A program made the translations under genes and the position numbers. A stretch of 64,000 nucleotides of DNA, taken from contig NZ_BSDD01000002.1 of NCBI RefSeq assembly GCF_030268065.1, positions 124,001 to 188,000 of the forward strand. Reading direction: 5' to 3'. The notes beneath the pieces are model-generated. The model had not been told where the DNA came from. It ran no database searches and worked only from the letters and a program-made list of their open reading frames with translations. How positions within the stretch are numbered: position 1 is the stretch's first letter; every line of letters starts with the position of its first letter. Below, piece after piece: positions 24,701 to 33,471 of the stretch. Origin of the DNA: Geothrix rubra. Its GTDB lineage: Bacteria; Acidobacteriota; Holophagae; Holophagales; Holophagaceae.

Positions 24701-25587
24701 GCGGAGGGGCCGCCAGCCGGGTCCAGGCGGACCTGGCGCGGCTGCTCCCCCTGCTGGACGCCCGGCTCACCGCCCCCTTCCAGGCGGGCGAGGCCCGGCG
24801 GCTGGCCGAAGCCATGCGCTACAGCCTGGAGGCCGGCGGCAAGCGGGTGCGCCCCGTGCTCTGCCTCCTGGCCGCGGAGGCGGTGGGCGGGCAGGCGGAG
24901 GAAGCCCTGTCCGGGGCCCTGGCCCTGGAGTACGTCCATACCTACTCCCTCATCCACGACGACCTCCCGGCCATGGACGACGACGATCTGCGCCGGGGCC
25001 GCCCCACGAATCACAAGGTCTTCGGCGAGGGCCACGCCATCCTGGCCGGGGACGGCCTGCTCACGGCGGCCTTCGGCGTGCTCGCCGCGGGCCCCGGCGA
25101 TCCCGCCACCCGGCTGGAGGCCACCTCCCTCCTGGCCGAGGCCGCGGGCTGGCGGGGCATGGTGGGCGGGCAGGCCCTGGACCTGGAGGGCGAGACCCTC
25201 GAGCACTACGACCTGGACCACCTCCGGCTCATCCACCGCCTCAAGACCGGGGCCCTGCTGCGCGCCGCCCTGGAGATGGGCGCGGTCCTGGGCGGGGCCG
25301 GGCCCGCTGAACGCCAGGCCCTCCGGGCCTACGGCGAGGCCATCGGCCTGGCCTTCCAGATCCAGGACGACATCCTGGACGCCACCGCCACGGAGGCGGA
25401 CCTGGGCAAGCGGGCCGGGAAGGACGCCGGCAGGGGTAAGATCACCTACCCGTCCCTCCTGGGCCTGGACGGCGCCCGCAGGGCCCTGGAGGAGGCGACC
25501 GAGACCGCCCTATGCCGACTAGCATCCCTTCCCAACCGGACTTCCCTGGAAGCCTGGGCCCGGTACTTGGCCCAGCGCGGGAAGTAG
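24697..25587 (+). CDS. ispA: Polyprenyl (farnesyl/geranylgeranyl-type) diphosphate synthase
   Basis: 296 aa from GTG 24697. The first aspartate-rich motif is DDLPAMDDDD (88-97), GGKRVRP lies before it and the second motif is QIQDDILD. It condenses IPP with allylic diphosphates to make C15-C20 chains; two small residues before the first motif cannot fix chain length by eye. It lies between xseB and dxs, so precursor supply and use are co-transcribed. Confidence 0.9.
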   Translation: MSGGAASRVQADLARLLPLLDARLTAPFQAGEARRLAEAMRYSLEAGGKRVRPVLCLLAAEAVGGQAEEALSGALALEYVHTYSLIHDDLPAMDDDDLRRGRPTNHKVFGEGHAILAGDGLLTAAFGVLAAGPGDPATRLEATSLLAEAAGWRGMVGGQALDLEGETLEHYDLDHLRLIHRLKTGALLRAALEMGAVLGGAGPAERQALRAYGEAIGLAFQIQDDILDATATEADLGKRAGKDAGRGKITYPSLLGLDGARRALEEATETALCRLASLPNRTSLEAWARYLAQRGK

Positions 25588-25595
25588 GGCGAACC

Positions 25596-27524
25596 ATGAC
25601 CGAACCCGCGAGCCCCTATCCCCTGCTGGACTCCCTGTCCGCCCCCCAGCAGATCCGCCACTTCACCCCCGCCCAGCTGGAGCAGCTGGCCGCGGAGGTG
25701 CGCGCCTTCCTCATCGCCTCGGTCTCCGAGACGGGCGGGCACTTCAGCTCGAACCTCGGCACCGTGGAGCTGACGGTGGCCCTCTTCCACCACTTCGACT
25801 TCCTGCAGGACCGGATCGTCTGGGACGTGGGCCACCAGGCCTATCCCCACAAGATCCTCACGGGCCGCAAGGGCCGCTTCCCCACCCTGCGCATGCACCA
25901 CGGCCTGTCGGGCTTCCTCAAGCGGGACGAAAGCCCCTACGACCACTTCGGCGCCGGCCACGCCAGCACCAGCATCTCCGCGGTGCTGGGCATGGCGAAG
26001 GCCCGGGACCTGCAGAAGCAGGACCACGCCTGCATCGCCGTCATCGGGGACGGGTCCATGACCGCCGGCATGGCGTTCGAGGGCCTGAACCAGGCCGGCT
26101 ACCTGGCCACGAAGAACTTCCTCGTGATCCTCAACGACAACGACATGAGCATCAACCCCAACGTGGGCTCGCTGCAGGGGTACCTGAACCAGATCATGTC
26201 GGGCCAGTACTACCACCGCTGGCGGGACCGCATCGAGCACGCCATCAAGGCCATCCCCCTGGAGGGCCTCAGCAAGGGCGTGGCCAAGGCCGCCAAGTGG
26301 AGCGAGGAGAGCTTCAAGCGGCTCATGGTGCCGGGGCTGCTCTTCGAGGACCTGGGTTTCCGCTACATGGGCCCCGTGAACGGACACGACGTGAACGCCG
26401 TCTCCAAGGCCCTGACCGAAGCCAAGGAGAAGATGAAGGACGGCCCCGTGCTGCTGCACGTGCAGACCAAGAAGGGCTACGGCTACGCCCCGGCCGTGGA
26501 GGATCCCCTCAAGTGGCACGGCGTCACCGCCTTCGACGCGGAGGCCGGCGAGATCATCAAGGTGGTCTCCGATCCCGCGAAGCCCGCGCCCCCGAGCTAC
26601 ACCTCGATCTTCGGCAAGGCCCTGGTGGAGCTGGCGAAGACGGACGGGAAGATCGTGGGCATCACCGCCGCCATGCTGGACGGCACGGGGATGAACCTCT
26701 TCCAGAAGGCCTTCCCGGACCGCTGCTTCGACGTGGGCATCGCCGAGCAGCACGCCGTGACCTTCGCGGCGGGGCTCGCGGCCCAGGGCATGCGGCCCGT
26801 GGCGGCCATCTACTCCACCTTCCTGCAGCGGGGCTTCGACCAGGTGGCCCACGACGTCTGCATCCAGGACCTGCCCGTGACCTTCGCCCTGGACCGCGGC
26901 GGCATCGTGGGGGCCGACGGGCCCACCCACCATGGCCTCTACGACATGGCCTACCTGCGCTGCCTGCCCAACATCGTCCTCATGGCCCCCAAGGACGAGA
27001 ACGAGCTCCGGCGCATGCTCATGACCGCCCTCTACTGCGGCCACCCGGCGGCCCTGCGCTACCCCCGGGGCAGCGGCCTGGGCGTGCCCCTGGAGGAGCC
27101 CATCACCGCCCTGGCCGTGGGCAAGGGCGAGCTGCTGCGCGAGGGCTCGGACCTGCTCCTCTGCGCCGTCGGCTCCATGGTGGAGCCGGCCCTGCGCACC
27201 GCCGAGGCCCTGGCGGCGGAAGGCATCTCCTGCGCCGTGATCAACGCCCGCTTCATCAAGCCCCTCGATGCCGACCTGATCCACGCCTGGGCGCGCCCCT
27301 GCCGGGCGGTGGTGACCCTGGAGGAGGGCTGTGCGCCCGGCGGCTTCGGGGCCGCCGTGGCCGAGTCCCTGGCGGATGGCGGGCTGGCACGCCCCCTGCT
27401 GCGCTGCGCGGTACCTGACCATCTGGTCCACCATGGCGACCCCAAGCGGCTGCTGGAGGAGGAGGGCCTGGACCCTGCCAGCCTGCTGCGACGGATCCGG
27501 GAATTCCACGGCACGCTCAAGTAA
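25596..27524 (+). CDS. dxs: 1-Deoxy-D-xylulose-5-phosphate synthase
   Basis: 642 aa, normal length. The TPP motif is GDGSMTAGMAFEGLN (with HFSSNLGTVELT before it), the catalytic His lies in DVGHQAYPHKI, and the transketolase-like pyrimidine domain (GIAEQHAVTFAAGLA, GADGPTHHG) and C-terminal domain follow. It joins pyruvate and glyceraldehyde-3-phosphate, the first step of the MEP isoprenoid pathway. It starts 8 bp after ispA, in the same operon. Confidence 0.97.
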   Translation: MTEPASPYPLLDSLSAPQQIRHFTPAQLEQLAAEVRAFLIASVSETGGHFSSNLGTVELTVALFHHFDFLQDRIVWDVGHQAYPHKILTGRKGRFPTLRMHHGLSGFLKRDESPYDHFGAGHASTSISAVLGMAKARDLQKQDHACIAVIGDGSMTAGMAFEGLNQAGYLATKNFLVILNDNDMSINPNVGSLQGYLNQIMSGQYYHRWRDRIEHAIKAIPLEGLSKGVAKAAKWSEESFKRLMVPGLLFEDLGFRYMGPVNGHDVNAVSKALTEAKEKMKDGPVLLHVQTKKGYGYAPAVEDPLKWHGVTAFDAEAGEIIKVVSDPAKPAPPSYTSIFGKALVELAKTDGKIVGITAAMLDGTGMNLFQKAFPDRCFDVGIAEQHAVTFAAGLAAQGMRPVAAIYSTFLQRGFDQVAHDVCIQDLPVTFALDRGGIVGADGPTHHGLYDMAYLRCLPNIVLMAPKDENELRRMLMTALYCGHPAALRYPRGSGLGVPLEEPITALAVGKGELLREGSDLLLCAVGSMVEPALRTAEALAAEGISCAVINARFIKPLDADLIHAWARPCRAVVTLEEGCAPGGFGAAVAESLADGGLARPLLRCAVPDHLVHHGDPKRLLEEEGLDPASLLRRIREFHGTLK

Positions 27525-27597
27525 AACCTTGCGCGTGGGGCGGGAAATTCCTAAGGTTTCAGCTAACCCAGATTCCGTTTCCAGGCTGAGGAGTTCC

Positions 27598-28494
27598 GTG
27601 AGGCTTCACCCGAGTCGTACCTTGACCTTCTGCGCCCTGGCCGTAGCCACCGTCCTGCTCCCCGCCCAGGGATGGGATGCCGCCACCCAGGCCCAGGGGT
27701 GGGCGCGCCAGGACAAGGACGATTCCTTCACCTTCTATGATCCCGGCGCGAAGGTCCTGCACACCTGGATGCGCGACGGCGGCGAGATCCGCACCGTTCC
27801 CCTGGGCCGGCTGGAGAGCGCCCCCTCCAAGTGGATCATCGATCCCCGCGGCAACGCCTGGGTGGTGGACGGCACGACCCTCACCCAGGTGGAGCCCAAC
27901 GGCCGCATCGCGAAAAACATCCGGCTTCCCGCCGAGGTGGGCAGCGTCTGCTGGGACACCAAGGGCTTCATCCTCTCCTACAAGACCCAGGAGCCCTATC
28001 TGGAGAAGCGCCGGTACGCCGAGGGGGACACCCTCTGGACCTTCGGCGCCAAGCCCGGCAACAAGGAGGCGCTCTCCAATCGGAACCTCCATCCCCTGCT
28101 GATGGACGACCTCGATCACATCCTGCTGGGGAACGGGAACGACCTGAACCTCAGCCTGATCAACTCGGACTCGGGCAAGAAGGAGGGGGAGACGAGCTTC
28201 AAGCTCGGCAAGGACGCCGCGCCCGCCTTCGCCGGGGGTTCCCTGGACCGCGGACCGCTCTGCCTCTGGAGCGGGAAGAACGTCGCCTTCGCCTCGCTGA
28301 AGGCCGCGGATCTTCCGACCGCCGTGCGGGGCACGCTGCAGGGCCAGGTCCTCGCCCGCATCGACCTCACCTCCTCCACCGTGGAGTTCCTCCCCACGGG
28401 GCTCCAGGACGATCACCTGCTGGTGGGCATCCTCGACGGCCAGGCCGTGTTCGTGAACCCCAAGGGCGGGCTGCTGCTGGTGGCCGTGAAGTAG
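27598..28494 (+). CDS. Secreted beta-propeller-like protein
   Basis: 298 aa from GTG 27598 (TGAGGAG upstream). The signal peptide RTLTFCALAVATVLLPAQG ends before a body of repeated short beta blocks (WIIDPRGNAWVVDGTTLTQV, VCWDTKGFILSYKT, DHLLVGILDGQAVFVNP). This looks like a partial beta-propeller (NHL- or WD-like). No enzyme motif is seen. It lies 73 bp after dxs and may be transcribed from it or alone. Not recognised beyond fold type. Confidence 0.55.
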   Translation: MRLHPSRTLTFCALAVATVLLPAQGWDAATQAQGWARQDKDDSFTFYDPGAKVLHTWMRDGGEIRTVPLGRLESAPSKWIIDPRGNAWVVDGTTLTQVEPNGRIAKNIRLPAEVGSVCWDTKGFILSYKTQEPYLEKRRYAEGDTLWTFGAKPGNKEALSNRNLHPLLMDDLDHILLGNGNDLNLSLINSDSGKKEGETSFKLGKDAAPAFAGGSLDRGPLCLWSGKNVAFASLKAADLPTAVRGTLQGQVLARIDLTSSTVEFLPTGLQDDHLLVGILDGQAVFVNPKGGLLLVAVK

Positions 28495-28500
28495 GACCTG

Positions 28501-30108
28501 CTACTTCGCCGGGGCCAGCAGGCGTTCCCGGTCCAGGTAGGGGATGGTGCGCCAGTTGTCCACCGCGGCCAGCGAGAGGCTGGGCCGGGAGAGGACGTAC
28601 TCCAGCAGGAGGTTCCGCTGGAACGCCTTCGTCACCAGGTCCGGCTGGCCCTTGAAGCCGATGGCCGCCATGTAGCCGCCGCCCCCCCTCAGCCGGTAGG
28701 TGCTGAGGGCCAGGGTGAACACCTGGTCCGGCGCCACGGGCCGGCCCTGGTAGCGGAGGCCCACCACGCGGCTGCCCACGGGCTTGCCCAGGTCCAGGGC
28801 ATAGGCCACGCCGTCCACCGTGTCCACGTTGTAGAAGGGCATCTCGCGGTTGAAGAGGTCCGGCTGCCAGCTGAAGTGGTAGGCCGTCGCCGCGTGCTCC
28901 AGGTAGAGCCGCAGCTGGGCCCCCGTGATGCGGATGCGGGCCACCCGGTTGTCGAAGGGCAGCAGGGCGTAGAACTGGCGGACGCTGGTGGGTCCCTTCG
29001 GGATGAAGATCCCCGGATCCGCGCAGGCGGCGGCGGAGAGCTGGGCCCCCGTGGCCTGGCGCTGGACCTGGTGGATCAGCTGGGCCAGGGGCGTGTCCTC
29101 CATGCGGCCCCAGCGGCCGTCCAGGTCCGTCTGCAGGGTGGTGGCCGGGGTATCCAGGTAGCGGGTCGTGGCCGCCCGCAGGTCCGCGGTGAGGCGCAGG
29201 ACCTCCGCATCCAGCGGGGTGTCGCTCTCCGGGCGCAGCAGGCGGCCGCGGGCGGAGCGCACATGCCAGTGGTCCCCCTCCTTCTGCAGGTCCAGGTCCA
29301 CGGCGGCCAGCGCCCGGCCGAAGCACTGGGCCTGGAGGATGGGCACCCCCTTGTGCTCCGTCTGGACGGCCTGGTGGGTGTGGCCGGTGAAGATGGCGTC
29401 CAGGCCCGGCACCTGGTCCGCCAGGCGCAGGGCCTCGTTCTCGTCACCCTCGCGACCGTCCACGGCGCCCAGCCCCGAATGGAGCAGGGCCACCACCACG
29501 TCCGCCTTCTCCTGGGCCTTGAGGCGGGGGACCAGGGCCCGGGCGGTGGCCACGATGTCCCGGAAGCGCAGGCCGGGATAGTTCTCCGGCTCCTCCATCC
29601 GCGGGATGGCCGGCGTGGTGAAGCCCAGGATCAGGATCCGGACGCCCCCCACGGTCACGAGGGTCGAGGCGGGGAACGCCCCGCGGCCGTCGGCGTCCAC
29701 GGTGTTGGCCGACAGGAAGGGGAACTTCGCCTCCTTCTCCGCGCCGCGCAGCACGTCCATCCCGAAATTGAACTCGTGGTTGCCCACCGCCATGGCGGCG
29801 TAGCCCAGGGCGTTCATGACGGCGATGCTCGGCTCGGGCAGGTCGCGCCGGAGGACGTTGTGGACGTAGTTGATGGGTTCGCCCTGGATGGTGTCGCCGC
29901 AGTCCACCAGGAGCGTGTTGGGATTTTCCGCCTGCTGGCGGCGGATGAGGGTGGCGATCTTGGCCCAGCCCTGGTTCGCGGGCTGGAGGCTGTAGGTATC
30001 CTCGGCCATCACGTGGCCGTGCATGTCGGTGGTGCCAAGGATCTGAATCCGTACGTCTTGGGCCTGGAGCCCCACCGTGATCAACAGGATTCCCAGCCAG
30101 CGCCGCAT
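28501..30108 (-). CDS. 5'-nucleotidase / 2',3'-cyclic phosphodiesterase
   Basis: 535 aa with the signal peptide MRRWLGILLITVGLQAQ. The N-terminal metallophosphatase domain has the metal motifs GTTDMHGHV, DCGDTIQGE, GNHEFNFG, LLHSG and TGHTHQ. The C-terminal 5'-nucleotidase domain (about 330-520) contains the substrate-stacking part (LRGGGGYMA). Such periplasmic enzymes free nucleosides and phosphate from nucleotides. ATG 30108 (GGAGG upstream) is chosen over the open frame to 30159. It is convergent with the gene ending at 28494. Confidence 0.92.
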   Translation of the reverse strand: MRRWLGILLITVGLQAQDVRIQILGTTDMHGHVMAEDTYSLQPANQGWAKIATLIRRQQAENPNTLLVDCGDTIQGEPINYVHNVLRRDLPEPSIAVMNALGYAAMAVGNHEFNFGMDVLRGAEKEAKFPFLSANTVDADGRGAFPASTLVTVGGVRILILGFTTPAIPRMEEPENYPGLRFRDIVATARALVPRLKAQEKADVVVALLHSGLGAVDGREGDENEALRLADQVPGLDAIFTGHTHQAVQTEHKGVPILQAQCFGRALAAVDLDLQKEGDHWHVRSARGRLLRPESDTPLDAEVLRLTADLRAATTRYLDTPATTLQTDLDGRWGRMEDTPLAQLIHQVQRQATGAQLSAAACADPGIFIPKGPTSVRQFYALLPFDNRVARIRITGAQLRLYLEHAATAYHFSWQPDLFNREMPFYNVDTVDGVAYALDLGKPVGSRVVGLRYQGRPVAPDQVFTLALSTYRLRGGGGYMAAIGFKGQPDLVTKAFQRNLLLEYVLSRPSLSLAAVDNWRTIPYLDRERLLAPAK

Positions 30109-30207
30109 GCCGCCTCCGTGTCCCCCGCCATACCGATGGTTGGAAGGGGCCTCGTTCAAGGGTAAACTGGCCCCTCAACCCAGGATGCCCCCTCTTTCGG
30201 AGCCCCC

Positions 30208-30672
30208 ATGCAAGAAGTCCAGATCAAGGCCCCCAAGCACGAATTCACGCTGCTCTGCGACGACATCCGCCAGGAGATGGGCGGCAAGACCTCGCTGATG
30301 GGCCTGTACGACCATCACATCGTGGTGCCCCAGGTGCCCTTCACCCTGCCCAAGGTGTGCTTCTACACCCGCTTCTCCCGCATGGACGGCCAGTTCAAGT
30401 TCGGCTTCTCCATCGTCAGTCCCACCGGTGACCGCAAGGACGTGATCCGCGACAGCGACGTCCAGATCCCCGACGGCGCCAAGGAGGGCACTTTCAACGT
30501 CATCGCCAGCCCCTTCGAGGTGAGCGGCGAGGGCGTCTACGAGGTGATCATCGCCCTCACCAAGGGCGCCGATCGCTTCGAGTACGTCTACAAGTTCGCC
30601 ATCAGCGACGCCAGCCGCCTCCAGGCCGAGTACGAGAAGGCCATGGCCGAGGCCAACCAGGGCGGGAACTAG
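30208..30672 (+). CDS. DUF6941-like conserved protein
   Basis: 154 aa without a signal peptide. It opens with a beta strand pattern EFTLLCDDIRQEMGGKTSLMGLYDHHIV, typical of a conserved cytoplasmic family of unknown function (DUF6941-like), and then shows alternating strands that end in an acidic helix. It is probably a beta-sandwich. It has its own terminator downstream. The AGCCCCC spacer before ATG 30208 has only a weak ribosome site. Confidence 0.6.
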   Translation: MQEVQIKAPKHEFTLLCDDIRQEMGGKTSLMGLYDHHIVVPQVPFTLPKVCFYTRFSRMDGQFKFGFSIVSPTGDRKDVIRDSDVQIPDGAKEGTFNVIASPFEVSGEGVYEVIIALTKGADRFEYVYKFAISDASRLQAEYEKAMAEANQGGN

Positions 30673-30684
30673 TCCTCAGTCTTC

Positions 30685-30710
30685 ATCGGGCGGCGCATGC
30701 GCCGCCCGAT
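30685..30710. repeat. Perfect 26-bp palindrome
   Basis: ATCGGGCGGCGCA and its exact complement TGCGCCGCCCGAT. It lies 13 bp after the DUF6941-like stop and may act with the next hairpin in 3'-end formation. Confidence 0.7.
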
Positions 30711-30724
30711 GTCTAGGGTCAGTG

Positions 30725-30753
30725 CGGCGCCCCGACGGGGCGCCGTTGCTTTT
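30725..30753 (+). terminator. Terminator of the DUF6941-like gene
   Basis: CGGCGCCCCG pairs with CGGGGCGCCG around a single A (effective loop larger), followed by TTGCTTTT. Confidence 0.75.
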
Positions 30754-30788
30754 AGACTGAAGCATGAAGACGGAGGCCTGAAGACCCC

Positions 30789-30829
30789 ATGTCCACCGAC
30801 CGCTACGCCAAGCAGCGCCTTTTTCTCGG
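30789..30829 (+). pseudogene. Truncated 5' end of a MoeB/ThiF-like gene
   Basis: From ATG 30789 the codons give MSTDRYAKQRLFLG. From 30801 to 30829 the bases are identical to the intact start at 30909-30937. The frame then enters the hairpin element and stops at 30887 after 32 aa, 15 bp before the intact ATG. Confidence 0.85.
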
Positions 30830-30853
30830 TATCGCCGCCGGCGATACGCGAGA
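30824..30853 (-). repeat. 30-bp bulged hairpin element, copy 5 (MoeB-like gene)
   Basis: On the minus strand: arms TCTCGCGTATCGCC and GGCGATACCGAGA around GGC, with the same unpaired C. Orientation is reversed relative to rpsT and thiC, because here the fragment lies upstream. The CCGAGA side again touches the fragment and TCTCGCG faces the intact gene. TTCTCGG is shared by element and gene. Confidence 0.85.
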
Positions 30854-30902
30854 CCTCTCGCGTTCAGCCGTACGGTCAGCCTCCTAAGCAGGGGACACGA
30901 TC

Positions 30903-31901
30903 ATGGATCGCTACGCCAAGCAGCGCCTTTTTCTCGGCCGGGAGGCCGACGGGGCGCTGCGCACGAAGCGAGTCGCCGTGCTGGGCCTCGGGGCCCTGGG
31001 CTCGGTCATCGCCCCCTGGCTGGCCCGGGCCGGGGTGGGGCACCTCACGCTCATCGACCGGGACCTGGTGGAAGCCAGCAACCTCCAGCGCCAGCTCCTC
31101 TACGGGGAGGCCGACCTGGGTCGGCCCAAGGCGGAGGTGGCCGCGCAGCGGCTGGCCGAGGCCAATTCGACGATCGACCTGCGCCCCGTGGTGGCCGACC
31201 TCACCAGCGGCAACGCCCGGGAACTCCTTTCGGGCTTCGACCTCATCTGCGACGGCACGGACAACTTCGAGGCCCGCTTCCTCATCAACGACGTGGCCAT
31301 CCTCACGGGCACGCCCTGGATCTACGCCGGGGCCATCGGCGGCGAGGGGCTGGTGTGGCCCCTGAATCCGCCGCGGACGCCCTGCCTCCGCTGCCTCCTC
31401 GAGGAGCCCCCCGCCGGCGGCGATGTGGATACCTGTGACAGCGCCGGGGTGCTGGGCCCCGCCGTCGGCGTCATCGGCAGCTGGGCGGCCCTGGAGGCGC
31501 TCAAGATCCTCACGGGGAGGGCCCCCCACGCCGACCTCGCGCGGTTCGACTTCTGGGAGGACGAGCGGCAGTTCCTGAGCCCGCCGAGGACACGCTGCCG
31601 CTTCTGCACGGAACGGATCACGGAGTTCCTGGACGCCCGCTGGTCCCTCAAGGCCAGCCCCCTCTGCGGCCTGGAGGGCGTGCAGATCCGCGTGAACCCG
31701 CCCGCCAGGCTCGATCTGGACGCCCTGAAGACGAGGCTGGAGCTCCGCACCCGCGGCCCCTGGAAGCGGGCCGGGCTGATGCTGAAGGGCCAGGAGGGCC
31801 CCGACGAGATCACCCTCTTCGCCGACGGCCGCGCCCTCGTCCATGGCCCCATGAGCCCCGAGCGCGCCCGCAGCTGGTACACCGAGGTCGTGGGGTGCTG
31901 A
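30903..31901 (+). CDS. HesA/MoeB/ThiF family adenylyltransferase
   Basis: 332 aa. The E1-type ATP-binding Rossmann motif is VLGLGALGS (27-33 region), the adenylation residues lie in LIDRDLVEASNLQRQ, the zinc pairs are CLRC and CRFC, and DTCDSAGVLGP precedes the crossover. Such enzymes adenylate the C-terminal Gly-Gly of MoaD or ThiS-type sulfur carriers. The extra 90-residue C-terminal part (after about 240) ends in a second small beta domain, possibly a carrier-like fold. With moaA and thiC both in the window, either pathway could be served. rdgB overlaps its end (GTG within TGCTGA). Confidence 0.85.
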   Translation: MDRYAKQRLFLGREADGALRTKRVAVLGLGALGSVIAPWLARAGVGHLTLIDRDLVEASNLQRQLLYGEADLGRPKAEVAAQRLAEANSTIDLRPVVADLTSGNARELLSGFDLICDGTDNFEARFLINDVAILTGTPWIYAGAIGGEGLVWPLNPPRTPCLRCLLEEPPAGGDVDTCDSAGVLGPAVGVIGSWAALEALKILTGRAPHADLARFDFWEDERQFLSPPRTRCRFCTERITEFLDARWSLKASPLCGLEGVQIRVNPPARLDLDALKTRLELRTRGPWKRAGLMLKGQEGPDEITLFADGRALVHGPMSPERARSWYTEVVGC

Positions 31902-32491
31902 AGCTCCTCCTGGCCTCCTCCAACCCCGGCAAGCTGGCGGAGTTCCACCAGCTCCTCCCCGGTGTGGACCTGCTTCCCTGGCCCGCGGATGCGCCCCCTC
32001 TGCCCGAGACCGGCGCCTTCTTCTCGGACAACGCCCTGCAGAAGGCGGAGGCGGCGCGGGCCTGGTGGCGGGCCCACGGCACCACCCCCGTGGACGGCGT
32101 CCTGGCGGACGACTCGGGCCTCTGCGTGGACGCGCTGTGGGGCGGACCCGGCGTGCTTTCCGCCCGCTTCGCGCCGGACCTTCCCTCCTACCACGAGAAG
32201 AACCTCCGCCTGCTGGCCATGCTCCCCGCCGGGGCGGACCGCAGCACCCGGTTCGTCTGCGTGCTGGCCTTTGCGCCGATGAAGGGGGATGCCTTCACCG
32301 TGGGTGGCGCCGTGGAGGGCACCCTGGCCTTCACCCCCCGCGGCGACCACGGCTTCGGCTACGACCCCATCTTCATCCCCGACGGCTACGACCGCACCTT
32401 CGGCGAGCTGCCCGCCGAGGTGAAGCACACCCTCAGCCACCGGGCCCGGGCCTGCGCGGCGCTTCGCCAACGCCTGGGCGGGAGGCCCTAG
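31895..32491 (+). CDS. rdgB: XTP/dITP pyrophosphatase
   Basis: 198 aa. SSNPGKLAEF at the start, the metal motif LADDSGLCVDAL and GDHGFGYDPIF with the base-recognition loop are the family marks. It removes non-canonical purine nucleotides (XTP, ITP, dITP) from the pool. It begins at GTG 31895, 7 bp inside the MoeB-like gene, so it is translationally coupled. Its TAG overlaps the stop of the convergent gene (CTAG). Confidence 0.93.
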   Translation: MLKLLLASSNPGKLAEFHQLLPGVDLLPWPADAPPLPETGAFFSDNALQKAEAARAWWRAHGTTPVDGVLADDSGLCVDALWGGPGVLSARFAPDLPSYHEKNLRLLAMLPAGADRSTRFVCVLAFAPMKGDAFTVGGAVEGTLAFTPRGDHGFGYDPIFIPDGYDRTFGELPAEVKHTLSHRARACAALRQRLGGRP

Positions 32492-33471
32492 GGCACCTGC
32501 GGGCCTCCGGCGAGGAACCGCAGCGCCCCGCGGGCCTCCGCCTGCGCCTGGACCGGAGACCACGAGGCCATCTCCTGGAGGGGGTGGATCTGCCCCAGAT
32601 GACGGACCACCTGGAGCCCCAGCCAGTAGCCGGCCCGGTCCGGCAGCCCGTCCCGGGATCCCTTGGGCGAGGCGTTGAACCAGCGTCGGAAGGCCTCGCG
32701 GTGGGCAGGATCGATCGCCGGCCGGTCCGCGTCCGCCAGGAACCGCCGGGCGATCTCCGGCAGGCGGGCCGCCGGCAGCGCGCCCAAGTCGTCCTGGAGC
32801 AGCAGCTGCCCCTCAGTTCGGCCGGGCGCGAGGGCCGCGCTGACCTGGGTGGCGAGGCCCTCCGCGAAGAGGGGCAGCAGCAGCGTAGCGCCCGGCATCA
32901 CCCCGTCGTTCAGGACCCCCGCATGGGTGGCGTGGAAGAGGTGGAACAGCTCGTGGGGCAGGAGGATGTCCAGATCCGCATGCTCGAGGACGAGGGAGTC
33001 CACCGCGAGCAGCAGCACGGGCGTGCCGTCCGCGAGGAGGCCGCTCTTGGCATCGAAGTCCGGGGCCAGCACCACCCGGATCGCGGGGTGCGCTGTCGCT
33101 TCCGGGAACAGGGCGCGGAGCCGTCCGGCCTGCCCGGGCAGCGCCGAAGCCAGGGCCTCCGCGGCCGCAGGGATCTGCCCGGCGATGCGATCGTAGGCCG
33201 CGAATCGCGCCCGGAGCAGGCGCATCTTCCGCGAGCGCCAGTCGGGATGGTCCCGAGCCTCCCAGACAGCCGCCTCGTAGAGTGCCTGCCGGGGCTGTTC
33301 CACCAGCTGGTCCCAGAGCCGGAGCTGGATCTCGAAAGGTTGCCCCTGGGCCCGGGACCAGAATGCCTCGAAGGCCGTCGCCGGGGCCGCGGCGGGATCG
33401 CCCGCCAGGGCCGGGCTTCCGGCAAGGAGGCCCGTGGCGAACCCGATGAGGATCGGCGTCCCTCGGATCAC
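32488..33471 (-). CDS. Secreted protein with HExxH zinc-protease motif
   Basis: 327 aa from GTG 33471, with a signal peptide (ILIGFATGLLAGSPALAG). A gluzincin-type motif, LLPHELFHLFHATHAG, lies near residue 170, and FAEGLATQVSAAL further on supplies a possible third ligand Glu. This pattern fits DUF2268-like or related putative zinc peptidases. It is likely periplasmic or an exported protease. The GTG overlaps the stop of the M23 gene (GTGA), so both are made together, perhaps for wall turnover. Activity is inferred from the motif only. Confidence 0.6.
   Translation of the reverse strand: MIRGTPILIGFATGLLAGSPALAGDPAAAPATAFEAFWSRAQGQPFEIQLRLWDQLVEQPRQALYEAAVWEARDHPDWRSRKMRLLRARFAAYDRIAGQIPAAAEALASALPGQAGRLRALFPEATAHPAIRVVLAPDFDAKSGLLADGTPVLLLAVDSLVLEHADLDILLPHELFHLFHATHAGVLNDGVMPGATLLLPLFAEGLATQVSAALAPGRTEGQLLLQDDLGALPAARLPEIARRFLADADRPAIDPAHREAFRRWFNASPKGSRDGLPDRAGYWLGLQVVRHLGQIHPLQEMASWSPVQAQAEARGALRFLAGGPQVP

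Noticed and set aside
28876-30165. 429-aa ORF antisense to the 5'-nucleotidase
   Set aside because: Shadow of a well-supported gene; composition is His/Gly/Val-rich without motif.
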